DNA of 7,612 nt from Endomicrobium sp. (GTDB lineage: Bacteria > Elusimicrobiota > Endomicrobiia > Endomicrobiales > Endomicrobiaceae): positions 1 through 7,612 of the forward strand of contig JAISRA010000044.1 of the NCBI GenBank assembly GCA_031273885.1, given 5' to 3'. A program made the translations under genes and the position numbers. Of this stretch, positions 1-5,960 are shown piece by piece. A model generated the notes under the pieces. The model ran no database searches. It saw only the letters and a program-made list of their open reading frames with translations, and was not told the DNA's origin. Within the stretch, counting starts at the first letter, position 1. Every line of letters begins with the position of its first letter.

Positions 1-20
1 CTAAACAAATAAACATTCCA

Positions 21-37
21 ATGTCTCATTTAGACAT
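21..37. repeat. Short inverted repeat (6-bp stem)
   Basis: ATGTCT (21-26) and AGACAT (32-37) are perfect inverted copies around a 5-base loop. There is no T-run on either side typical of an intrinsic terminator. The rest of positions 1-88 shows no recognisable gene. Confidence 0.3.
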
Positions 38-88
38 GCTATTCTGGTGTAAAAGCACAGGCGGAATTTTTAAATGAATTTTTAATTA

Positions 89-273
89 CTATTTACTGAT
101 TACGGATTTCTTGCAAACATTTACAGTTTCTATATTTCTATATGCACATGTTTTAAACTGCTTGCCTGTTTTGAGATTTTGTCTACAGCCACAACGTTAA
201 TGGCTTGGTGACCTTAATAACATTGTGGATGAATTCCATTAAATAAAAATTTTAGCACTGTGCCAACTAAAGC
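89..273 (-). pseudogene. Probable remnant of an HU/IHF-family DNA-binding protein gene
   Basis: There is no intact ORF, but three pieces read in order on the minus strand resemble an HU protein. The first (273 to about 235) reads ALVGTVLKFLFNG, like the helix-2 segment before the family's GFGTF motif. The second (around 214-197) reads KVTKPL, like the strand after GFGTF. The third (184-92) reads RQNLKTGKQFKTCAYRN and ends CKKSVISK before two stops. It matches the DNA-binding arm pattern RNPxTGxxxxxxA and the C-terminal GKxLKxAV(N)K in spacing as well as residues. About 25 bases separate the second and third blocks, which is the distance expected in HU but out of frame. The invariant arm-tip proline is leucine here. 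HU is a small dimeric DNA-bending protein. It lies just downstream of ybaB, another nucleoid protein gene. Identification rests on by-eye alignment only. Confidence 0.4.
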
Positions 274-335
274 CAAAGTACAATAACAAATCTGGGTCCA
301 AACCTATTTATTGTCTCTAATTTTGATATTATAAT

Positions 336-635
336 TTAATTTAATCCTGGAATTTTCATTCCATCGGTTAATTTTTTAGCTTCCTCTGCCATAACAACAT
401 GAGCTTTTTTACTAGCTTCGTCAAAAGCTGACAAGATAAATTTTTCTATTTTATCTTTTTTTTCCTTAAGCAAATCTTCAGGAATATCTAAACTCAAAAA
501 TTCATTTTTAGCATTCACCCGTATTTTGATTCCTTTATATTCAACTTCGACAACCTGAGCTTTTAGTTTTTTATCCATTTCACTCAACTTGCTTCTCATA
601 GTCATTGCTTCCTTTGCCATTTTAAATAATTCCAT
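336..635 (-). CDS. ybaB: YbaB/EbfC family nucleoid-associated protein
   Basis: This 99-residue protein has the size and layout of the YbaB/EbfC family, small dimeric DNA-binding proteins found across bacteria. The N-terminal helix is rich in Met, Lys and Glu (residues 1-25, containing AKEAMTMRSKLSEMDKKL), followed by a beta segment with VEYKGIKIRVNAKNEFLSLDI. A C-terminal helix carries AFDEASKKAHVVMAEEAKKLTDG and ends in the family-typical GMKIPGLN. In many bacteria ybaB sits between dnaX and recR; neither is visible here. Instead it is the last gene of a run that begins with nadC. The start is well supported: an AGGAGG ribosome binding site lies 9 bases upstream, inside the end of the preceding gene, whose stop is one base before this ATG. 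Translational coupling is likely. Confidence 0.9.
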   Translation of the reverse strand: MELFKMAKEAMTMRSKLSEMDKKLKAQVVEVEYKGIKIRVNAKNEFLSLDIPEDLLKEKKDKIEKFILSAFDEASKKAHVVMAEEAKKLTDGMKIPGLN

Positions 636-636
636 T

Positions 637-861
637 CTACATTTCCTCCTCTAGGATCCGTTCACATCCTTTGTTTTTTATCAGCTTTTTATCTCTTATT
701 ATTAAAATTCTAACTAAAACAGCAAGAACTGCCCATACACATGTTAACATCCAACCTAAAATAACAACTTGTTTGTAAAGAAAATATATTCCCACAGCCC
801 CTGAAACAGTTGAAACTAAAAACATATACTTGTACATAACTGCTTTTTTACTTCGCTCCAT
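637..861 (-). CDS. Small two-helix membrane protein, function unknown
   Basis: I do not recognise a family for this 74-residue protein. A basic N-terminus (MERSKKAVMYKY) precedes a hydrophobic segment at about residues 13-29. A second lies at about 33-56 (VVILGWMLTCVWAVLAVLVRIL), followed by a strongly basic stretch (RDKKLIKNKG) and an acidic tail ending EEEM. By the positive-inside rule both ends are probably cytoplasmic. It overlaps the preceding small gene by 14 bases and abuts ybaB, so it is almost certainly translated as part of the operon. An AAGGCGG-like ribosome binding site lies 6 bases upstream of the ATG, inside the previous gene. Its size and topology loosely recall AtpI/AtpZ-type ATP synthase accessory proteins, but there is no ATP synthase gene in view and no diagnostic motif, so this is only a possibility. 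Confidence 0.7.
   Translation of the reverse strand: MERSKKAVMYKYMFLVSTVSGAVGIYFLYKQVVILGWMLTCVWAVLAVLVRILIIRDKKLIKNKGCERILEEEM
645..650 (-). promoter_or_regulatory. Shine-Dalgarno site of ybaB inside the upstream gene
   Basis: A perfect AGGAGG lies 9 bases before the ybaB ATG (635). It forms part of the last Glu codons of the preceding small membrane protein gene. This fixes the ybaB start and suggests coupled translation. Confidence 0.8.
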
Positions 862-1039
862 TTCGACCCGCCTTATCTGCTTTTAGAATTATAGAATAAA
901 CAATTACGTTTAAAATGAGAATAATAGATGCCGTAATGACACCTGTTAACAAATTGACAAGATATGAAATAATACAGCCTGTTAAAATATCTGAAGCAAA
1001 AAGAATACAGAAAAATAATTTAATTTGTCTTATATTCAT
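848..1039 (-). CDS. Small two-helix membrane protein, function unknown
   Basis: This 63-residue protein is mostly two hydrophobic segments, at about residues 7-28 (KLFFCILFASDILTGCIISYL) and 30-52 (LLTGVITASIILILNVIVYSII). It ends in a basic, polar tail (KADKAGRNGAK). No family is recognisable. The ATG lies 5 bases after the birA stop, with a weak GGTGA ribosome binding site overlapping the birA terminus. The 3' end overlaps the next small membrane protein gene by 14 bases. The overlaps on both sides argue that it is a real operon member rather than a chance ORF. Like its neighbour it could be half of an AtpI-like pair, but that is speculative. An ORF on the opposite strand over the same bases has no such context and is treated as a shadow. 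Confidence 0.65.
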   Translation of the reverse strand: MNIRQIKLFFCILFASDILTGCIISYLVNLLTGVITASIILILNVIVYSIILKADKAGRNGAK

Positions 1040-1044
1040 GAACT

Positions 1045-1995
1045 TTATTCACCGATTTGCCTTAAAGTTCCAGATATTATTTTTTCAATCCCATTTGAAG
1101 TTTTAATAATAAGTCCCCCTTCTTCATCTATTCCCAAATTTACGCCTATTATTTCCTTGCGTCCGGTATTGACAACACTCACTTTTTTATTTTTATATGC
1201 AATTTCACTATTGTATTTTTCTAAAAACTGTTTAAATCCTATTTTTTGAAAATTCAAATATAAATTTTCAAAGTTTGTTAGAAATGCTATCATAAACTCT
1301 GCTCTGTCCACTTCTTTTTTTAAAACTGATTTTAAAGTAATAGAAATATTTTCTAAATCTTCCGGCAAACTATTATTAATATTTATACCTATCCCCGCAA
1401 CAACCCACTTTATCATATCCTGTTCCGCAGAAATTTCTACTATTATTCCAGCAAGTTTCTTGCCTAGAACAAGGACATCATTAGGCCATTTTATTCGAGA
1501 ACTAATTCCATAATCTTTTTCAAGTGTTATATTTAAGACAATGCTCAACAGCAAAGCCAGTTTAGATGCTTCACCAAGACCTATTGACGGTTTTAAAAGT
1601 ATAGAAAACCACAAACCGCCAACATTTGAACTCCAAAATCTTTTATGTCGCCCGTAACCACTTGTCTGTGTCTCTGCAACAACAACAACACCTTCTTCAA
1701 AACCTTTTTCCGCTAGTTCTTTAACAGAAATCTGTGTCGATGACAGTTCTTTATAATATTTTATTGTTTTACATACATCTAACCGCTTCTTTAATTTCGC
1801 TTCTATTTCATACTCATTAAAAAGTGAAACACCCTTTACAAGTTTATACCCTTGTGAAGAAGATTTTATTGTGTAACCAATTTGTTTTAGTGAATTGATT
1901 TGCTTATGTACGTCAGCTTCTGATATTCCAAGAATTCTACCTATTTCATTTCCGTGAATACACTTCTGTGAAGAGAGAATTTCAATAATATTCAT
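1045..1995 (-). CDS. birA: Bifunctional biotin-[protein] ligase / biotin operon repressor BirA
   Basis: BirA activates biotin with ATP to biotinyl-AMP and transfers it to a lysine of biotin-carrier domains; forms with a DNA-binding N-terminus can also repress biotin genes. Counting from the ATG at 1995 (316 residues), residues 1-53 form a winged helix (LSSQKCIHGNEIGRILGIS, then DVHKQINSLKQIGY). The catalytic domain shows SST (85-87), the biotinyl-AMP loop GYGRHKRFW (113-121), KWPND (169-173) with the lysine of GKKLAGI near 180, and VAGIGIN (199-205). A C-terminal SH3-like domain covers about 270-316. This is the two-domain class II architecture. A GTG at 2001 overlaps the nadC stop as GTGA and is the alternative start. 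I prefer ATG 1995 because AGGG lies five bases upstream. nadC-birA adjacency is known in other bacteria. No BirA operator or biotin synthesis gene is visible here. Confidence 0.93.
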   Translation of the reverse strand: MNIIEILSSQKCIHGNEIGRILGISEADVHKQINSLKQIGYTIKSSSQGYKLVKGVSLFNEYEIEAKLKKRLDVCKTIKYYKELSSTQISVKELAEKGFEEGVVVVAETQTSGYGRHKRFWSSNVGGLWFSILLKPSIGLGEASKLALLLSIVLNITLEKDYGISSRIKWPNDVLVLGKKLAGIIVEISAEQDMIKWVVAGIGININNSLPEDLENISITLKSVLKKEVDRAEFMIAFLTNFENLYLNFQKIGFKQFLEKYNSEIAYKNKKVSVVNTGRKEIIGVNLGIDEEGGLIIKTSNGIEKIISGTLRQIGE

Positions 1996-1997
1996 AA

Positions 1998-2849
1998 TCA
2001 CCCTATTGTTATCTCAAGCGTGAGATCTAAAGCCGAAGCAGAATGTGTAAGCATTCCTATAGATATTCTATCTGCATCAAGTTTTGCAAACGCTTTTGCA
2101 GTTTTTGGAGTTACACCTCCAGAAATTTCTATTTCAGGTTTATACTTTTTTGTGGAAGCGTTTCTTATAAGGTTGATCATAGTTTTTGTATTTTCAAAAG
2201 AAGTATTATCAAGCATTATAACATCAACTTTTGCATCCAAAGCACGCTCAACTTCATTTATATTCTCACATTCTACTTCAATAGGAATATTTATATATTT
2301 TTTTCTAAATGCTGTTGTCTCTGTCGTCAAATTTTTTATAAACTTTAAGTGATTGTCTTTTATAAGAACCATATCAAAAAGCCCTGTTCTGTGATTTGTA
2401 CCACCACCACATCTTACTGCATATTTCGCAAGTTCTCTATACCCAGGAATCGTTTTTCTCGTATCGTATATTTTTGTTTTACCGTTATTTATGGATGTTA
2501 CGAACTTATTTGTTACAGTTGCAATTCCTGACATGTGTTGTAAAAAATTAAGAGCCGTTCTTTCTCCTGATAAAATCGCCCATGCAGGACCCATAACTTC
2601 CAAAATCTTATCGCCTTGTTTAAGTTTCGAACAATCTCTCATTATAAGAAACGTCTCACACCTCTCATCTATAGTTTTAAAAACTTGCATAAAGATATCC
2701 GTGCCACAAAGAATCCCAGATTTATTTGCAATTAACACCGCTTTGGCTTGTTTATCTTTTGGGATAAATTCTTTGGTGGTAACATCATTAAAAACTCCGT
2801 CTTCTTCGAGCGCAAGACTGATAAGTGTACCTTTTGTATTTATATTCAT
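1998..2849 (-). CDS. nadC: Nicotinate-nucleotide pyrophosphorylase (quinolinate phosphoribosyltransferase)
   Basis: NadC converts quinolinate and PRPP into nicotinate mononucleotide, CO2 and pyrophosphate, the last committed step of de novo NAD synthesis. The 283-residue length is typical. Conserved features are visible in order: EEDG..NDVTT (15-25), GERTALNFLQHMSGIAT (95-111), YDTRKTIPGYRELAKYAVR (128-146), CGGGTNHRTGLFDMVLIKDNH (147-167), EVECEN (191-196), IMLDN (211-215) and the phosphate-binding ISGG (242-245) with SIGMLTHSA near the end. The substrate-binding Arg, His and Lys residues of the family appear intact (R97, R131, H153, R154, K164). nadA and nadB are not in this window. The ATG is preceded by a GAGGGG sequence with short spacing. 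It is the first gene of the nadC-birA-two small genes-ybaB run and overlaps or abuts birA. Confidence 0.95.
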   Translation of the reverse strand: MNINTKGTLISLALEEDGVFNDVTTKEFIPKDKQAKAVLIANKSGILCGTDIFMQVFKTIDERCETFLIMRDCSKLKQGDKILEVMGPAWAILSGERTALNFLQHMSGIATVTNKFVTSINNGKTKIYDTRKTIPGYRELAKYAVRCGGGTNHRTGLFDMVLIKDNHLKFIKNLTTETTAFRKKYINIPIEVECENINEVERALDAKVDVIMLDNTSFENTKTMINLIRNASTKKYKPEIEISGGVTPKTAKAFAKLDADRISIGMLTHSASALDLTLEITIG

Positions 2850-2858
2850 GCCCCTCTA

Positions 2859-2887
2859 ATTGTATAAAATATTACATTAAAGTTCAA
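2859..2887 (-). promoter_or_regulatory. Possible sigma-70 promoter upstream of nadC
   Basis: On the minus strand TTGAAC (2887-2882) and TACAAT (2864-2859) are separated by exactly 17 bases, a good sigma-70 fit in the 52-base gap between nth and nadC. The predicted transcription start, about 2852, would leave only a few bases before the nadC ATG at 2849. The GAGGGG ribosome binding site would then be mostly outside the transcript. Either nadC is almost leaderless from this promoter, or the match is chance in AT-rich DNA and transcription comes through nth. Confidence 0.3.
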
Positions 2888-2901
2888 TTAACACTACTAT
2901 A

Positions 2902-3540
2902 CTACTTGCCCGCTAGCGGAAAAATCTTATTAATGGGGCAAATTGCATGATTTGGATTTTTTGCTTTACAAACTCTTCTACCCAAAGTTTGTATATAAGA
3001 AGAAAACTTTACCCAATATTCCTTTGGAACTATTTTCATTAAATCTATTTCAATTTTCATAGGATTGCCGTGTTCTGTAAGCTTTAACAAATTAGAAATT
3101 CTTATGACATGTGTATCGACAGCAATTCCCTCCATTTTACCGAAACCTATGCCCAAAACAACACTTGCTGTTTTTCTTGCAACACCAGGAAGCTTTAGAA
3201 GTTCCTCCATAGTTTGGGGAACAAGACCGTTGTAAACGTCTATTACTAACTGAGCAGACATAATAATATTTTTAGCTTTATTTCTAAAAAAACCTACAGA
3301 TCTTATATGATTTTCAAATTCTAAAATATCAGCACTAGCATAATCTTTTATATTCTTATATATATTAAAAAGATTCTCTGTTACCTTGTTAACTCTTTCA
3401 TCGGTACACTGTGCAGATAAAATTACAGCTACAAGAAGTTCAAAAGTGGTTGAAAAATTAAGTGCACATTTCACATGTCCAAAATTTTTCTCTAAAACCT
3501 TCATTATATTTGATACATATTTTTTTTTATTTTTCACCAT
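2902..3540 (-). CDS. nth: Endonuclease III (DNA glycosylase/AP lyase), two iron-sulfur cysteines replaced
   Basis: Nth removes oxidised pyrimidines from DNA and cleaves the resulting abasic site in base-excision repair. The 212 residues match the usual length. Residues 33-56 (FELLVAVILSAQCTDERVNKVT) are the conserved N-terminal helix region. The helix-hairpin-helix is LLKLPGVARKTASVVLG (114-130) with catalytic Lys123, and VDTHV (141-145) contains the catalytic Asp142. The family's C-terminal [4Fe-4S] ligands follow Cys-X6-Cys-X2-Cys-X5-Cys. Here the spacing is kept, but the positions are Cys191, His198, Cys201 and Phe207. The codons are CAT and TTT, so this is not a frameshift. The cluster is therefore probably absent or altered, while the catalytic residues remain. 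The start has a modest GGA upstream; the gene begins directly after the fic remnant. A 10-bp palindrome CCGCTAGCGG (2910-2919) lies in its last codons. Confidence 0.9.
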   Translation of the reverse strand: MVKNKKKYVSNIMKVLEKNFGHVKCALNFSTTFELLVAVILSAQCTDERVNKVTENLFNIYKNIKDYASADILEFENHIRSVGFFRNKAKNIIMSAQLVIDVYNGLVPQTMEELLKLPGVARKTASVVLGIGFGKMEGIAVDTHVIRISNLLKLTEHGNPMKIEIDLMKIVPKEYWVKFSSYIQTLGRRVCKAKNPNHAICPINKIFPLAGK

Positions 3541-3559
3541 TTATAATTCCACATATTTT

Positions 3560-4590
3560 TAAATAATATTTAAGAAGCACTTTTCCGTTCCGACTTTGAC
3601 CGCAACAAAAGCTACATTTATATAAGATGAAATTTCCTATATGACTCCTAATGTAATGTTCACTGTTACACATAGCAAACAAATTAGCTATAGCTGTGAT
3701 CTTTCTTTTTACTATTCTTTCTTGCATTTAAAAACTCTATAATAACTTTACTATTTTAAATGGCATTCTAGCCTCTGTCAGCAGGATTGACGATTCTTAA
3801 CACCATTATAATTTGAAAGTTATTTCAATATTCTTACCCTGTCTTTTTTGCCAAAATTCAACCTTTTTAAAACTATTGCAATAATTTTATTGGAATTTTT
3901 AATAGCTCTGACTAAACATTCAAAAAAACACTTTAGCCAAGCAATAATATCAAGTGTTCCTATAATATAACAATTAACTCAAATCTATATAATGATCTTT
4001 TCTTTCTTTTTGTATCTGCAAAGCCATAAAATAAAAATAAATAGCTATTTTCTGCTTTCGACAAAACAAAATCAGTCATCACTCTTGCGATCCTTCCATT
4101 AGCGTCATAGGAGTAACATTTTTATTGTCGTTAAACCAACTCAAAAAATTCGTCATGACAGGTACAAGTTCAGGTTTTGGAACTATATATATACCATTTC
4201 TGTTTTTTTATTTGAAACAAGAACTTTTCTTCATCAGTTCTAAACTATGCCACTCTTATTTTAATTAAACCTCTGTATCCCGTAGGAAAAAACAGCACGT
4301 CATAAAACAGTCTATCAAGCTAAGTCTTTTTTCATATTTTTGAACTGCACCATAAATATTATCAAATTATCAAAATTTATATAAAACTGTATGGTATAAT
4401 ACTTGAATTAACCTGTTACGAATTTTATTTCTATTCTATTTCACTTGATTTTGTAATTTCCTCAGCCAACGCTCAAGAATTGCTACATCTCTCTCTTATC
4501 TAAAACATATTCACTCATTGTTAACAAGTCAAGAGAATAACTTTATTATTCCATGTAAAAACAAATTCTTCATATTTACTTAAATTACAT
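3560..4590 (-). pseudogene. Decayed Fic-family gene (DUF4172 N-terminus, Fic core, C-terminal winged helix)
   Basis: No frame is open throughout, but conserved blocks of a roughly 350-residue Fic protein appear in the right order and spacing. They are: KYEEFVFTWNNKVIL (4577-4533); AEEITKSSEIE (4466-4434), matching the family's EEIxKSSEIEGE; AVQKYEK (from 4348); LDRLFYDVLFFPTGYRG (from 4319), followed by an in-frame TAG at 4247-4245 and then FRTDEEK; IVPKPELVPVMTNFLSWFN (from 4186); YDANGRIARVMTDFVLSKAE (from 4109), the Fic motif; MALQIQKERKDHY (about 4027-3989); GTLDIIAWLKCFFECLVRAI (from 3960); KVEFWQKRQGKNIE (3865-3824); and a winged-helix piece with AMCNSEHYIRSHIGNFI ending GQSRN (3703-3587). 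Intact Fic proteins transfer AMP or related groups to target proteins. Here the motif histidine is gone and GNGR has become ANGR. Several frameshifts and at least one deletion make it non-functional. The last piece is an ORF at 3527-3727 that could be mistaken for a gene. Confidence 0.85.
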
Positions 4591-5020
4591 CTTCAACCAA
4601 ATTTTAAAAGGTAATGTACGGTGTTATAATATATGTGTTATATAGCTTTTTGTATTTTTGGCACTACTGATCGAATTATTGAAAGTAAAGTATTGATAAA
4701 AACCTATAAATTACTTACTTTGGAAGGATTCAACAAAGCAATAAATGTGCTGATTAATCTTTTTCAACTCCATCATACATCATATGTATATTGCTTGTTG
4801 TTTTCATTTTCTAGGCTAGTATTATATTTCTTATGTGAGCTAGTTAGAGTCAACTTACTTTGTTTAGTTTTACATTTTTTAAATTTAACATATATAATTT
4901 AATTTATAACTATGGTCTTTAATCATATTTTTTAGCTGATAACTATTTTTCAAAATCAAAAAGTACGATTTTCCCAGTTTTTTAAAAATTATCAAGTTAT
5001 AGGGGGAAAAATTTAAAATG

Positions 5021-5054
5021 AATTTTAGTTTTATAACATTGCTCAGCTAAAATT
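5021..5054. repeat. AT-rich inverted repeat (8-bp stem)
   Basis: AATTTTAG (5021-5028) and CTAAAATT (5047-5054) are exact inverted copies with an 18-base loop, followed by more T residues on the plus strand. It has terminator-like geometry but an AT-only stem, so any function is doubtful. Confidence 0.3.
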
Positions 5055-5678
5055 TTTTGGAATTTTTCTTAAAATTGTGCGCAATAGCAAACAACCTACA
5101 TAATCATTTAATGATATGATAATAAACGGTCAGAAAATTATGGAATTGAAATGGAAAGGTTTTAATGGTGTCGGTTTGTTTTTACAATAGTTTTTGTTTA
5201 TCTTTTTATGGTATTTTGTTTATATATGAAAATAAGGTTTATTGGCAAAACCATTCAGTTATTCTGGGTGTTTGTGAAAACACAATCTAGCCGTGACAAA
5301 TATTACAAAACAAATAATAGATGTATTTTAAAAGTTAATAGACTTTAACTGCAAAAACAAAGTTGAGAAGTTTGAGTGTAACTGAGCTCATAATATTGCA
5401 ATTTATAGAGGATTCTTAGTACTACTTATATTATTAAATTAATTGTCCACAGATGTCAACAAAAAATATTAGTATTTCATTTACGCCTCCGATCTTTATT
5501 ATCGCTAAACAACATAAGTCTATGTTAATTTCGCTCTTTACAGCACCCAATCATAACCATAACAACATAACAAATACTTCATTTGTTCTTCGTCTCTTCA
5601 TATATTTATGCTTACTCATCAATTTTTTACACTATCGACACTGGTTGTGTAAATAATTCTATTTAAAGTTTGTTTTAG

Positions 5679-5712
5679 AATTATTTCTTTTTTCATGTTT
5701 TATGAAATAATT
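5679..5712. repeat. Inverted repeat with nested hairpin
   Basis: AATTATTTC (5679-5687) and GAAATAATT (5704-5712) are perfect 9-bp inverted copies. Nested inside is an alternative, tighter hairpin: TTTCAT (5691-5696), five-base loop, ATGAAA (5702-5707). The two cannot form together because they share GAAA. It lies about 250 bases downstream of manA, too far for a normal manA terminator. It could be a decayed terminator or an AT-rich coincidence. Confidence 0.35.
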
Positions 5713-5960
5713 AAAAACTGTACATATATATTTCAACACAACACAAGTACATACTTTTTTCTCAATGTTTTTAACAAGACTTTCTGTTGGAAAAACTGAA
5801 ATAATTATTTTGCAATATACATATATTTAAACTGCTATATTTCTTATAAACTCAATTAATATTTTCTTTCTATTCTTTTTCACACACTAACTTAAATCAA
5901 ATACTACAAATCAACTAAGCTTTTAATAACCTGTTACGTAATAATTTTTGTTACAGAATT

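Larger units (their letters stand above)
4591..5960. other. Gene-poor AT-rich region, no recognisable gene
   Basis: About 1.4 kb between the fic remnant and manA. I read both strands and found no protein family, tRNA or rRNA. A plus-strand ORF at 4633-4902 encodes a Phe/Leu-rich 89-residue peptide with no clear ribosome binding site or family, and I treat it as chance. On the minus strand, 5619-5434 is open for 61 codons apart from one TGA at 5553-5551. Inside it a well-spaced GGAGG precedes an ATG at 5480 that meets a stop after three codons; both look like relics. At 5018 on the plus strand a GGGGG-preceded ATG leads to only ten codons. Two inverted repeats are listed separately. The fossil genes on either side suggest this is further-decayed coding sequence, but no ancestor can be named. 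Confidence 0.6.

Noticed and set aside
2020..2859. Several plus-strand ORFs opposite nadC
   Set aside because: They are antisense shadows of an unmistakable conserved gene and show no protein family features.
2910..2919. CCGCTAGCGG palindrome as the nth terminator
   Set aside because: It lies inside the coding region, has no loop of its own, and the T-run precedes rather than follows it on the transcribed strand.
3527..3727. 66-residue minus-strand ORF as an independent gene
   Set aside because: Its residues match the C-terminal winged-helix and GxxxRS-N end of the Fic protein whose other blocks lie upstream, so it is the last fragment of that pseudogene.
4633..4902. 89-residue plus-strand ORF
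   Set aside because: No family similarity, no convincing ribosome binding site, Phe/Leu-rich composition expected from AT-rich DNA, and the opposite strand to all real genes here.
5018..5050. GGGGG-preceded ATG on the plus strand as a gene or leader peptide
   Set aside because: The frame closes after ten codons and nothing follows that it could regulate on that strand.
3541..5960. tRNA, CRISPR array or insertion sequence in the non-coding tract
   Set aside because: I saw no cloverleaf with a T-loop consensus, no regularly spaced repeats, and no transposase motif or terminal inverted repeats with target duplications.
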